Shown here one piece after another: positions 45,770-54,933 of a DNA stretch of 64,000 nt. How positions within the stretch are numbered: position 1 is the first letter of the stretch; the number at the start of each line of letters is the position of its first letter. Made by a program: the position numbers and the translations under genes. Below the pieces are notes generated by a model that was not told the DNA's origin, ran no database searches, and saw only the letters and a program-made list of their open reading frames with translations. Source of the DNA: Flavobacteriales bacterium (GTDB lineage Bacteria > Bacteroidota > Bacteroidia > Flavobacteriales_C > GCA-002722245); contig JAHEZM010000003.1 in assembly GCA_023251075.1 (NCBI GenBank), positions 124,001 to 188,000 on the forward strand. Reading direction: 5' to 3'.

Positions 45770-45801
45770 AAAAACCGCTTCATCCCAAGAAGCGGTTTTT
45801 T
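45770..45801. terminator. Bidirectional terminator between convergent genes
   Basis: AAAAACCGCTT (45770-45780) pairs with AAGCGGTTTTT (45790-45800). A and T runs on both sides make it usable for the giant gene (+) and the helical-repeat gene (-), whose stop codon overlaps its edge. Confidence 0.88.
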
Positions 45802-47332
45802 ACATTTCTACCACTTCCATAGAAAACAATTCTGCATAATTTTCACGGAAAGAATTTTTATTTATTTTGGAATTTATCCAGGCCTTGAATACCGACATTT
45901 CGGTAAGTAATTTCCAATCTCCGGTGGTGGTCATTACCTTTAGTCTCCCTTTAATTTCTGAAGCAGCATCCGCTAAATTTTTGCCGTTGTGAATTTCCTT
46001 TAAGTTCGATTGAAACCAACGTAAAATATATTTTCCTGTTTCCTGATTGTGATTCAATTTTAAGAGTTCCCGGTATATCGATTTTATTTGATAAGCAATC
46101 AGTTCAAAGTTCTTCAATTCAAAATGTAAAATCAATTGATAGAATTTTATGGATAATTGAAATTCAATTCTAAATGCACTTTTAAGATGTACCATATTAT
46201 TTAACCATGGAATACATTTTTTGAGTTCTCCCTGAGTAAAATAAACCAGAAAAACCATGTCGTAAAAAATGATTTTAAAATAATCGGATATCAATTTATC
46301 ATTGGCTTCAAACCACAATATTGCTTCCTCTAAAATGTCTTCCGCTTTTTCGAATTGGTTGGTTTGACAAAAATAAGTGAGTGAGTGAATGTAATAAGTA
46401 GAGCGTTGAAGAGGTTCGATGTGTTCGCATAAATTTTCTGCCGATTTAAAATTTTTCAACTCTTTTAATAATGGTGGAATAGCATTGTAATCGCTTACAT
46501 TTATTTTTACATTGATGAGATTTACCAGGTGTTTTACAAAACGCATAGGGTTGTTACGATTAACAGTGGTATCGGCCCGTAACAATTCCATTTGTTTTAA
46601 TTTTACTTCTTCATCTTTTTTGAATTCACCCATTAAATAATAACCCTGACTCAAGGCACATAACTTTCCCCACCGTGCTAAAAAACTATCGTTTTCATCT
46701 ATTTCTTTTAATGAAGGATGAGAAACTAATAAATTAATTTGTTGGATACTTTTTTCTTCTTTCACAAAATTATCGGCAAACATTATTTCTGCTAAATCAA
46801 TGTTGATGTCTATTATCTTTTCCTGCTTTCTTAATTTTTCTGCGAGTTCTAAATATTCTTTTTGGTAAGGAAATTTTACGCCCATTTTTCCAATGAAATA
46901 AATGTCGAGCATTTTTGAATATATTTCATTGGCAGTTTGCAATTCTTCATTTTCGAGTGCTAATTTTAATGCTCTTTCATAGTTGTTGAGAGCTTGTTCA
47001 TGTAATCCTTTTTTATACAATATCACCGACTGATTTAAAATGCTTTTGATTTTTATTTCAATCAAATTTTCTTCATGGTATTGAGTTAAGCGTTTTAGAA
47101 TTAAATTGTATAAATGGTTTTTACTTTTTGAAATGTTTTTGATGAAGGCTTCGTTTCTGAATTTTTTGATGATTTTATCTTCGTTGTATTCTTCTTGTGC
47201 AGCTATTGCATCGAACAATTTAATGTATGAGTTTTCGTCTCCTTTGGAAGGAGCGAAGGCCATTTTTTTGATGTATCCTTTCTCGGTAGGAGAGAGAGAA
47301 TGTATCAACTCAAACAAATGATTGGATGCCAT
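45800..47332 (-). CDS. Helical-repeat (TPR-like) protein of unknown function
   Basis: 510 residues, almost entirely alpha helical. TPR-like pairs can be picked out, for example ILYKKGLHEQALNNYERALK (about 108-127) and FCQTNQFEKAEDILEEAIL (about 310-330). The start, MASNHLFELIHSLSPTEKGY, is a recurrent opening of Bacteroidetes conserved hypothetical proteins. There is no signal peptide, so it is cytoplasmic and probably a scaffold. No neighbour in the same direction shares its transcript. Confidence 0.75.
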   Translation of the reverse strand: MASNHLFELIHSLSPTEKGYIKKMAFAPSKGDENSYIKLFDAIAAQEEYNEDKIIKKFRNEAFIKNISKSKNHLYNLILKRLTQYHEENLIEIKIKSILNQSVILYKKGLHEQALNNYERALKLALENEELQTANEIYSKMLDIYFIGKMGVKFPYQKEYLELAEKLRKQEKIIDINIDLAEIMFADNFVKEEKSIQQINLLVSHPSLKEIDENDSFLARWGKLCALSQGYYLMGEFKKDEEVKLKQMELLRADTTVNRNNPMRFVKHLVNLINVKINVSDYNAIPPLLKELKNFKSAENLCEHIEPLQRSTYYIHSLTYFCQTNQFEKAEDILEEAILWFEANDKLISDYFKIIFYDMVFLVYFTQGELKKCIPWLNNMVHLKSAFRIEFQLSIKFYQLILHFELKNFELIAYQIKSIYRELLKLNHNQETGKYILRWFQSNLKEIHNGKNLADAASEIKGRLKVMTTTGDWKLLTEMSVFKAWINSKINKNSFRENYAELFSMEVVEM

Positions 47333-47642
47333 AAATAATAAATTAAGTTCCCCTTAAATAGTAGTTCTCAAAAAAGTACGCCTTTTTTTCTTGCCTGTCA
47401 AGAAATGACTCCCTTCTAAGATATTTCAAAATAGATTCTTTGGGTTGAATAAAATGCAATGAAATTTACCTTTCAGTATAGTGGTTCGAATTTATAAACA
47501 ACCTAAAATCAACACAATAAATTGATTTCAAGGAGTAATTTAGATCTCTGCTTTAAAATCATCATTGTAAAAAACACAGGGTACACAGGACTCTAAACAG
47601 TCATATCATTTTCAACGCGTAATTTTTATATCTTTGCCCGTG
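47333..47642 (+). promoter_or_regulatory. 310-bp divergent spacer with promoter of the M20 gene
   Basis: TATCTTTG at 47629-47636 matches the TAnnTTTG box and lies 6 nt before the ATG at 47643, so the message should be leaderless or nearly so. ACACAGGGTACACAGGA (about 47575-47591) is a fragment resembling the 37856-38052 repeat family. The rest is AT-rich without a clear feature. Confidence 0.55.
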
Positions 47643-48827
47643 ATGAAAGAAAAAGTACAAGGTTTAGCAAAAGATTTCCTGAAAGATATTATTCAGGTTC
47701 GTCGCCATTTGCATGCTAATCCTGAATTGTCTTTCAAAGAATACAAAACCTCACAATACATTCAACAGTTTTTAGATCAAATTGGTGTGAAATACACTGC
47801 GGGTTATGTTGAAACCGGTATTGTAGCGCATATTGAAGGTAAGAATCCTTCTAAAAAAGTAATTGCTTTAAGAGCCGATATGGATGCTCTGCCTATTTTC
47901 GAGGAAAATGAAGTTTCTTATTGTTCTAAAAATGAGGGAGTGATGCATGCCTGTGGCCATGATGTGCACACGTCTTCTTTGTTGGGAACAGCCAAAATAT
48001 TACATGCATTAAGAGATCAGTTTGAAGGAACGGTAAAACTCATTTTTCAACCAGGAGAAGAGGTATTGCCTGGTGGTGCTTCTTTGATGATTAAAGAAGG
48101 TGCACTAAAAAATCCTGATGCTGAGTTGATTATTGGTCAGCATGTTTTTCCTTCTATGGATGCCGGAAAAGTTGGTTTTCGCAGAGGGATGTATATGGCC
48201 AGTTGCGATGAGATTTATGTTACAGTGAAAGGGAAAGGCGGACATGGGGCTATGCCTCAAAATATTATCGATCCTATTTTAATTGCTTCTCATATGGTGG
48301 TGGCGCTGCAACAAGTGGTAAGCCGTCACAATTCTCCTATTATTCCTTCTGTACTTTCTTTCGGAAGAATAGAAGGTTTGGGTGTTACCAACGTAATTCC
48401 TGATATCGTTAAAATGGAAGGAACTTTCCGCACTATGGATGAAGAGTGGAGGGTTCGTGCTCATGAAATTATGTTTAAAATGGCCAATAATATTGCCGAA
48501 GGAATGGGCGGTACGGTTGATTTCGATATTCAGAAAGGCTATCCTTTTTTGGTGAACGAAGAAAATACTACGGTACAATCGTGGGCTTTGGCCGATGAGT
48601 ATTTGGGGAAAGAGAACGTGGAGGAATTGGATTTACGATTGACTTCTGAAGATTTTGCTTTCTATTCTCAGGTAATGCCTTCTTGTTTCTATCGTTTAGG
48701 AGTGAGGAATAAAGCCAAAGGAATTACTTCTAATATTCACACTTCTACTTTTGATATTGATGAAACGGCCCTGGAAACCGGAATGGGTTTGATGGCTTGG
48801 ATTGCTATGGGTTTATTGAAAAAATAA
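47643..48827 (+). CDS. M20-family amidohydrolase (N-acyl amino acid / hippurate hydrolase-like)
   Basis: 394 residues from the ATG at 47643; an in-frame TTG nine bases upstream lies inside the promoter box. RRHLHANPELSFKEYKT, ALRADMDALPIFEENE, MHACGHDVHTSSLLG (metal-binding C-G-H-D-x-H) and FQPGEEVLPGGASLMI (catalytic Glu pair) are the complete M20D signatures. The dimerisation insert GKGGHGAMPQNIIDPILIAS is also in place. It hydrolyses N-acyl amino acids or similar amides in the cytoplasm; the exact substrate is not predictable. Confidence 0.95.
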   Translation: MKEKVQGLAKDFLKDIIQVRRHLHANPELSFKEYKTSQYIQQFLDQIGVKYTAGYVETGIVAHIEGKNPSKKVIALRADMDALPIFEENEVSYCSKNEGVMHACGHDVHTSSLLGTAKILHALRDQFEGTVKLIFQPGEEVLPGGASLMIKEGALKNPDAELIIGQHVFPSMDAGKVGFRRGMYMASCDEIYVTVKGKGGHGAMPQNIIDPILIASHMVVALQQVVSRHNSPIIPSVLSFGRIEGLGVTNVIPDIVKMEGTFRTMDEEWRVRAHEIMFKMANNIAEGMGGTVDFDIQKGYPFLVNEENTTVQSWALADEYLGKENVEELDLRLTSEDFAFYSQVMPSCFYRLGVRNKAKGITSNIHTSTFDIDETALETGMGLMAWIAMGLLKK

Positions 48828-48831
48828 AAAA

Positions 48832-48851
48832 CCCCCGAATTTCTTCGAGGG
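48832..48851 (-). terminator. Terminator for the small exported protein (minus) at the convergent junction
   Basis: CCCCCGAA / TTCGAGGG with a TTTC loop and one mismatch. On the minus strand it is followed by a long U-tract (the A-rich run 48818-48831), so it mainly serves the minus-strand gene; the plus-strand M20 gene ends just before it. Confidence 0.75.
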
Positions 48852-48885
48852 CTTATTACCTTTTAAAATGTTGCTGTAAGTAGTA

Positions 48886-49212
48886 TTAACTTCTTTTGAA
48901 AGATGAAGAATGCTCTTCGTTATTCTTATTCGACATTACACATTTGTATTCACCAGCACCTAGGTTGCTCACATCAATGTGATGGCTCATTGCCGATTCA
49001 TCTAAATGGTAAGTGTAAAGTGTTTTTCCTGTAGCATCAGTGATTTTAACTTCCACAACGTCACCTTTAATAGTAAGGTAATCGTCCATATTAGAAATCA
49101 CCGACATTTTTGTATTGTTTGAAGTGTTGTCTGACACTATCATTGTTCCTGCTGATAAATTTGCTGCGCTAATCATGAAAGCCATCGCGATAATCAATCT
49201 TACATTATTCAT
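48886..49212 (-). CDS. Small exported protein, stand-alone T9SS-tail-like beta domain
   Basis: 108 residues; signal peptide ending ISAANLSAG. The mature part VVEVKITDATGKTLYTYHLD ... IDVSNLGAGEYKCVMSNKNNE follows the strand order of type A T9SS C-terminal domains (V.i.d.tGk.vy... i.vs.L..G.Y.v.v), but nothing precedes it and the ending is SSSFKRS. It may therefore be a small secreted beta-sandwich in its own right. Related small proteins are common in Bacteroidetes, as I recall; the function is unknown. Confidence 0.7.
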   Translation of the reverse strand: MNNVRLIIAMAFMISAANLSAGTMIVSDNTSNNTKMSVISNMDDYLTIKGDVVEVKITDATGKTLYTYHLDESAMSHHIDVSNLGAGEYKCVMSNKNNEEHSSSFKRS

Positions 49213-49368
49213 AATTCAAAGTATTTAATTTGTAATTCGTCTAACCATATTCTTTAACGGTCGAAAATGATAAAAGGATACAATTAATTGAAAATTACGG
49301 GTATTGTCGTACAAAAAAATGGCTGCATAAAATGCAGCCATTGTATAATGTAATAGAGGTTTGGCTTA

Positions 49369-51561
49369 CTAATTCGCCACTTCACTTAGAAATTTCACTC
49401 TCATCAATCGCATGTCATCTTCCGATAATTCTTCTCCATCAAATTCCTCCATAGCAGTTTCTATAGAGTCGGTTTCTGCTTCGTTGAAATAATCGAAAAT
49501 CTCTTCCTGTAAATCTTCATCTACAATATCATCGATATAATAGTTCAAATCGATTTTGGTTCCCGATGCAACGATAGCCTCTATTTCAGCTAAAATATCG
49601 GTATAAGTTTTTCCCTTCGCTTTGGCAATATCCTGCAAAGGAACTTTCCTATCAATGTTTTGAATAATATATACCTTTAACCCGCTTTTATTTACCGCTG
49701 ATTTGATCACCAGATCTTGCGGACGATCAATATCATTTTCTTTAACATAAGTAGCAATGGCTTCAATAAAAGCTTTACCAAATTTTGCTGCTTTTCCTTG
49801 TCCCACTCCCGCAATCTGTTGTAACTCGTCCATTGTTATAGGATACTGAATAGCCATATCTTGCAAAGAAGGATCTTGAAAAACTACAAATGGCGGAACA
49901 CCTTTTTCTTTGGCGATTTTCTTGCGAACATCTTTCAATAAATTCAACAAAGCTTCATCAGCAACGGCAGTTTTTGATGAATTTTCTTCATTGTTTTCCG
50001 GAATTTTATCGTAATCGTGATTTTGAGTCAACATTACTGAAATAGGATTCAATAAAAATTGTTCTCCTTGTTCCGTCAATTTCAAGGTACCATAAGATTC
50101 TATGTCTTTATCCAGGAATCCGTGAACACAGGTTTGTCGGATTACTGCATTCCAGAATTTGAAATCTTTTTCTTTACCTGCTCCAAATTTTTCATGGGTA
50201 TGGTGACGATGGTCTTTGATATCCTGGTGAGGCATTCCGGTAATGAAATCGGAAATGTACTTCGATTTGAATTTCTCTTTTAATTCTTTCACTGTTTCCA
50301 GTAATATCTGAACGTATTGAGAACCTTCGAATTTTTCTTTAGGGTGACGGCAATTGTCGCAACCGTTGTTGCATTTATTTTCGTTATAAGCTTCACCGAA
50401 ATAACGCAATAACATTTTTCTTCTGCACACTGCAGATTCAGCAAAATTTACCATTTCGGTTAACAATTGCTTTCCTATTTCCATCTCTGCAATAGGTTTA
50501 CCTACCAGGAATTTTTCTAATTTTTCAATGTCTTTGTAAGCGTAGTAAGTAATACAAACACCTTCTCCGCCATCTCTTCCGGCTCTACCTGTTTCCTGGT
50601 AATATCCTTCTAAGCTTTTAGGAATATCATAGTGAATTACAAAGCGAACATCGGGTTTATCAATACCCATCCCAAAGGCGATAGTGGCTACAATTACATT
50701 TACATCTTCCATCAAAAAAGCATCTTGGTGCGAAGCACGTGTTGCCGCTTCTAGTCCTGCGTGGTAAGGCAAAGCCTTAATACCATTCAACACCAGCAAT
50801 TCAGCAACTTCTTCTACTTTTTTTCTACTCAAGCAATAAATAACTCCCGATTTATCTTCGTGAGATTTAATGAAGCGAACAATATCTTTATTGATGTCGT
50901 GTTTCGGACGAACCTCGTAATATAAATTAGAACGGTTGAAAGAATCTTTAAAAACCTTGGCATCCATCATATTCAAATTCTTCTGAATATCCTGTTGCAC
51001 TTTAGGTGTTGCCGTTGCAGTTAAAGCAATGATGGGCCGGCGGGTAATATCTTCAATAATGGTTTTTAATCTTCTGTATTCTGGTCTGAAATCGTGTCCC
51101 CACTCGCTAATACAGTGTGCTTCATCAATAGCGAAGAAAGAAACGTTGATGCTTTTTAAAAATTCAATGTTTTCATTTTTGGTTAATGATTCAGGAGCAA
51201 CGTATAATAATTTTGTTTTTCCTTCTTTAACATCAGCTTTCACCAAACTGATCTGACTCTTGGTTAAAGAAGAGTTGAGGTAGTGAGCAATTTTATCTTC
51301 TTCTGCGTGTCCGCGAATAGCATCCACCTGATTTTTCATTAATGCGATCAACGGCGAAACCACCACAGCAGTTCCTTCACTCATTAAGGCAGGTAATTGA
51401 TAACATAAAGATTTTCCGCCTCCAGTAGGCATAATCACAAAAGTATCATTGCCCTCTAATAAATTGCGAATGATCTCTTCTTGGCGGCCTTTAAACTTGC
51501 TAAATCCGAAATATTTCTTCAGCCCCTCGGTTATTGTACTTTCAACTACATCTGTTGTCAT
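49369..51561 (-). CDS. recQ: ATP-dependent DNA helicase RecQ
   Basis: 730 residues. Helicase motifs: Walker A TGGGKSLCYQLPA (K50), DEAH box FAIDEAHCISEWGHDF, motif IV-VI including YYQETGRAGRDGGEG. The RecQ zinc site CRRKMLLRYFGE ... CNNGCDNCRHP and winged-helix RQC domain follow. The HRDC domain lies at about residues 525-605 (VPPFVVFQDPSLQDMA). About 120 residues after the HRDC form an acidic C-terminal extension. It unwinds recombination intermediates and stalled forks. Divergent from kdsD, with only about 107 bp between them. Confidence 0.97.
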   Translation of the reverse strand: MTTDVVESTITEGLKKYFGFSKFKGRQEEIIRNLLEGNDTFVIMPTGGGKSLCYQLPALMSEGTAVVVSPLIALMKNQVDAIRGHAEEDKIAHYLNSSLTKSQISLVKADVKEGKTKLLYVAPESLTKNENIEFLKSINVSFFAIDEAHCISEWGHDFRPEYRRLKTIIEDITRRPIIALTATATPKVQQDIQKNLNMMDAKVFKDSFNRSNLYYEVRPKHDINKDIVRFIKSHEDKSGVIYCLSRKKVEEVAELLVLNGIKALPYHAGLEAATRASHQDAFLMEDVNVIVATIAFGMGIDKPDVRFVIHYDIPKSLEGYYQETGRAGRDGGEGVCITYYAYKDIEKLEKFLVGKPIAEMEIGKQLLTEMVNFAESAVCRRKMLLRYFGEAYNENKCNNGCDNCRHPKEKFEGSQYVQILLETVKELKEKFKSKYISDFITGMPHQDIKDHRHHTHEKFGAGKEKDFKFWNAVIRQTCVHGFLDKDIESYGTLKLTEQGEQFLLNPISVMLTQNHDYDKIPENNEENSSKTAVADEALLNLLKDVRKKIAKEKGVPPFVVFQDPSLQDMAIQYPITMDELQQIAGVGQGKAAKFGKAFIEAIATYVKENDIDRPQDLVIKSAVNKSGLKVYIIQNIDRKVPLQDIAKAKGKTYTDILAEIEAIVASGTKIDLNYYIDDIVDEDLQEEIFDYFNEAETDSIETAMEEFDGEELSEDDMRLMRVKFLSEVAN

Positions 51562-51668
51562 TATTCCTTGTTTCAGTAAATTCGTTTTTTATCGAAATAG
51601 AGATTAAATTTACAACATAAAGTAACACGGGAAAAGTCTTAAATTAGATTTCTCATAAAAATAACATT

Positions 51669-52640
51669 TTGACAACTAAAAATAAGGTGATAGAGCGTGC
51701 TAAAAGCACTATAGATATTGAAGTACAAGCCTTATTGGCTTTGAAAGAAAAAATAGGGAATTCTTTTTCTGATGCGGTTGAAGTGTTGTTGAAATGTCGC
51801 GGAAGAGTGGTTATTACGGGAATTGGCAAAAGCGCAAACATCGCGCAAAAGATCGTTGCTACCTTAAATTCTACAGGAACTCCTTCTATTTTTATGCACG
51901 CTGCTGATGCTATTCATGGCGATTTAGGTGTGGTGCAAAAGGATGATGTGGTAATTTGTATTTCTAATTCGGGAAATAGTCCGGAGATTAAAGTGCTTAT
52001 CCCTTTCCTTAAAGCACGCGGTAACAAGCTTATCGCATTAGCCGGAAATGAAAATTCTGTTTTGGCTAAAGAAGCTGATTTCTTCATTTATACCGGAGTA
52101 GAGAAAGAAGCGTGTACCATTAATCTAGCACCAACAGCGAGCACTACAGCGCAATTGGCAATAGGCGATGCAATAGCGGTTTGCTTATTAGAGCTTAAGG
52201 GCTTTACTGCCGAAGATTTCGCGAAATTTCATCCGGGAGGCGCTTTAGGTAAGCAATTGACTTTAAAATTGGAAGATATCGCCGTAAAAAATGCAGTTCC
52301 AAAAGTGAAAGAAAATGCTTCTATCAAAGAAGTGATTTATGAAATATCATCCAAGCGTTTGGGTGCAACAGTAGTGGTGAACGAAAGTGATAAAATCACT
52401 GGTATCATTACCGATGGTGACATCAGAAGAATGATTGAGAAAGGCAGCGATATTCAATCTTTACAAGCCAAAGATATTATGGGCCATAATCCTAAAACCA
52501 TTCAAAAAGATGAACTGGCTATTCGCGGTTTGGAAATGTTGGAAGTCAAAAATATTACACAACTCATCGTAGTAGATGCTTCTGAAAAGTATTTTGGGAT
52601 GGTTCATTTTCACGATTTAATTAGAGAAGGATTGAAATAA
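51669..52640 (+). CDS. kdsD: Arabinose-5-phosphate isomerase KdsD (KpsF/GutQ family)
   Basis: 323 residues with an SIS sugar isomerase domain (about 35-170: RVVITGIGKSANIAQKIVA, FMHAADAIHGDLGVVQKDD, ISNSGNSPEIKVLIPFLKA). A CBS pair follows (about 205-320, ITGIITDGDIRRMIEKGSD). It makes arabinose-5-phosphate for Kdo, part of lipopolysaccharide inner core synthesis. The start appears to be TTG at 51669; no ATG lies close, and the sequence from there aligns with the usual N-terminus. It diverges from recQ, an arrangement I recall from other Bacteroidetes. Confidence 0.93.
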   Translation: MTTKNKVIERAKSTIDIEVQALLALKEKIGNSFSDAVEVLLKCRGRVVITGIGKSANIAQKIVATLNSTGTPSIFMHAADAIHGDLGVVQKDDVVICISNSGNSPEIKVLIPFLKARGNKLIALAGNENSVLAKEADFFIYTGVEKEACTINLAPTASTTAQLAIGDAIAVCLLELKGFTAEDFAKFHPGGALGKQLTLKLEDIAVKNAVPKVKENASIKEVIYEISSKRLGATVVVNESDKITGIITDGDIRRMIEKGSDIQSLQAKDIMGHNPKTIQKDELAIRGLEMLEVKNITQLIVVDASEKYFGMVHFHDLIREGLK

Positions 52641-52678
52641 AATATTAAAACTTAAATTAGCACTTTAAACTTATTATC

Positions 52679-54082
52679 ATGAGCAAATTCGACGTAGTAG
52701 TTATCGGTTCTGGTCCTGGGGGCTATGTTGCAGCAATTCGTTGTGCGCAATTGGGTATGAAAACCGCCATTATTGAAAAATACAATACTTTGGGAGGCAC
52801 CTGTTTGAATGTAGGTTGTATTCCTTCTAAGGCTCTTTTAGATTCTTCTGAGCATTATCACAATGCTACGCATACTTTCAAAGAACATGGTATCGACGTT
52901 AAAGGTCTTTCTGTGAATATCAAACAAATGATTCAACGCAAAAGCGAAGTGGTAGCTCAAACTTCAGGTGGTATCGACTTCCTGATGAAAAAAAACAAAA
53001 TCACTGTATATAAAGGATTGGGTTCTTTCGTGAATAAAAATACGATTCAAATCACTTCTGATAAAGGAACTGAAACTATTGAAACTTCTAAAACTATTAT
53101 TGCTACAGGTTCTAAACCTTCTGCTTTCCCTGGAATGGAGATCGATAAAAAACGTGTAATTACTTCTACCGAAGCTTTAAACTTAAGCGAAGTACCAAAA
53201 AATCTAATCGTAATTGGTGGTGGTGTGATTGGTTTGGAGCTAGGTTCTGTTTACGCTCGTTTGGGCGCTAAAGTACAAGTGGTGGAATTTGCAGGCGGCA
53301 TTATTCCTACAATGGATAAGGCTTTGGGCAAAGAATTACAAAAAGCATTAACGAAATTAGGATTCGAATTCTTCTTCAATCATAAAGTACTTTCTGCTAA
53401 AGCATCGGCAAAAGAAGCTGTTGTTGTTGCAGAAAATAGCAAAGGGGAAAAAGTAGAATTTAAAGGTGACTACTGCTTGATCTCAGTGGGTAGAAAACCA
53501 TATACAGAAGGTTTAGGTTTAGATAAAGCAGGAGTGAAAGTAGACGATAGAGGAAGAATTGACGTGAACAATCATTTGGAAACAAATGTTGCCGGAATTT
53601 ATGCTATTGGCGACGTGGTGAAAGGTGCAATGCTAGCACACAAAGCAGAAGAAGAAGGTGTTTATGTAGCGGAAGTGATTGCCGGACAAAAACCACATAT
53701 CGATTACAACTTAATTCCTGGTGTAGTATACACTTGGCCTGAGGTTGCTGCAGTGGGGCAAACTGAAGAACAATTGAAAGAATCTAAAACTCCATACAAA
53801 GTTGGAAGCTTCCCATTCAAAGCAAGTGGTCGTGCTCGCGCAAGTATGGATGCTGAATTCGGATTCGTTAAAGTATTGGCTCACGCCGAAACCGACGAAG
53901 TTTTAGGAGTTCACATGATTGGTCCGCGTGTAGCAGATATGATTGCCGAAGCAGTAGTAGCTATGGAATTCCGTGCTTCTGCTGAAGATATTTCTCGTAT
54001 TTGCCATGCACACCCTACTTTCACTGAATCATTGAAAGAGGCTGCGTTGGATGCTACCGGGAAAAGAGCGTTGCATATATAG
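52679..54082 (+). CDS. lpdA: Dihydrolipoyl dehydrogenase
   Basis: 467 residues. FAD site VVIGSGPGGYVAA (G10-x-G12-x-x-G15), redox-active disulfide C42/C47 in GGTCLNVGCIPSK, NAD site IVIGGGVIGLELGSVYARLG and the C-terminal H-x-x-x-x-E pair in CHAHPTFTESLKEA. All catalytic elements are present, so it should be a working E3 subunit for pyruvate, 2-oxoglutarate, branched-chain or glycine complexes. No E1/E2 genes are adjacent, so it probably serves several complexes. It follows kdsD by 38 bp. Confidence 0.97.
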   Translation: MSKFDVVVIGSGPGGYVAAIRCAQLGMKTAIIEKYNTLGGTCLNVGCIPSKALLDSSEHYHNATHTFKEHGIDVKGLSVNIKQMIQRKSEVVAQTSGGIDFLMKKNKITVYKGLGSFVNKNTIQITSDKGTETIETSKTIIATGSKPSAFPGMEIDKKRVITSTEALNLSEVPKNLIVIGGGVIGLELGSVYARLGAKVQVVEFAGGIIPTMDKALGKELQKALTKLGFEFFFNHKVLSAKASAKEAVVVAENSKGEKVEFKGDYCLISVGRKPYTEGLGLDKAGVKVDDRGRIDVNNHLETNVAGIYAIGDVVKGAMLAHKAEEEGVYVAEVIAGQKPHIDYNLIPGVVYTWPEVAAVGQTEEQLKESKTPYKVGSFPFKASGRARASMDAEFGFVKVLAHAETDEVLGVHMIGPRVADMIAEAVVAMEFRASAEDISRICHAHPTFTESLKEAALDATGKRALHI

Positions 54083-54121
54083 TGGGGCAATTACTAATCG
54101 ACAATTATTATCAAAAAAAGT

Positions 54122-54658
54122 ATGAAATACTGTATCTTATTTCTTTCCACTTTTTTGTTAGTTTGTTGTAAAACAAATAACGAAACCCCTGAAGAAGTGT
54201 CTCAGAAGTGGACTGATTTAACGAGGATTTATATTATTCAGTCGTATGTGAAATCAACCCCCGGTAGCTTAAATAAAATATTTGAAGAAACAATTAAAGC
54301 TATCAATATTGATAGATCGAAATCAAGCATGTTTGACAGCATTGAAACCGAAGTAATGTTTGCGCAAGACACGTCTTTTTTATATGTTAAACAAAGAAAA
54401 AACGATGGAAGCTTAACCTTTGATGGTATTCTCATTAATAGAGCATACTATGGAACTGCTGAATGGTTCAATGAAAAAGGTACATGGTCTTTAGTTGGTC
54501 ATTACTACAATAATGTTCCTTGCGGTAACTGGACTTATTACGGAGAGAATTTGGAAATAGATAGTATAGTAAATAAAGGAAATGAAGATTTATTGCTTAA
54601 ACTTTATACGGAAAGTTTGCCAAGCAGGCATATTTCATATAAACCAGATGATTTGTAG
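54122..54658 (+). CDS. Putative lipoprotein, unknown
   Basis: 178 residues; the signal LFLSTFLLVCC has a lipobox-like VCC. The C-terminal half contains FNEKGTWSLVGHYYNNVPCG and NWTYYGENLEIDSIVNKG. These resemble MORN-like or 'toxin-antitoxin YwqK-type' repeat strands (short G-x-W-x-x-Y units), common in Bacteroidetes lipoproteins. That likeness is tentative. It lies 39 bp after lpdA. Confidence 0.65.
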   Translation: MKYCILFLSTFLLVCCKTNNETPEEVSQKWTDLTRIYIIQSYVKSTPGSLNKIFEETIKAINIDRSKSSMFDSIETEVMFAQDTSFLYVKQRKNDGSLTFDGILINRAYYGTAEWFNEKGTWSLVGHYYNNVPCGNWTYYGENLEIDSIVNKGNEDLLLKLYTESLPSRHISYKPDDL

Positions 54659-54671
54659 AAGAAACCCAGTA

Positions 54672-54858
54672 ATTTCAGATTTTGCGTAGCGAATCTGAAA
54701 TCCCTTTTTCAGGCATTTGTAATGCCGATGCGCCACACATAAAAAGTAGCTCTATCGCGATTGAAAATCGCTATACGGCAACGCCTTATGAATACATAAA
54801 AATAGACAGAAGCGTGAACTAAATCAAGATTTCAAATTCGCTACGCAAAATTTGAAAT
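54672..54858. repeat. Composite palindromic element
   Basis: Left hairpin ATTTCAGATT...AATCTGAAAT (54672-54701) and right hairpin ATTTCAAATT...AATTTGAAAT (54829-54858) share a GCGTAGCGAA / TTCGCTACGC core and are inverted relative to each other. Between them are small hairpins (GGCATTTGTAATGCC near 54712-54726 and GCGATTGAAAATCGC near 54758-54772). A REP-type array, unlike the other families here. Confidence 0.8.
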
Positions 54859-54933
54859 AACGAAGAAACGTTCAGCTTAATTTCCCACTCCATAAATTAT
54901 TTTTATATTAGACTATTGATAGTAAATAGTAAA

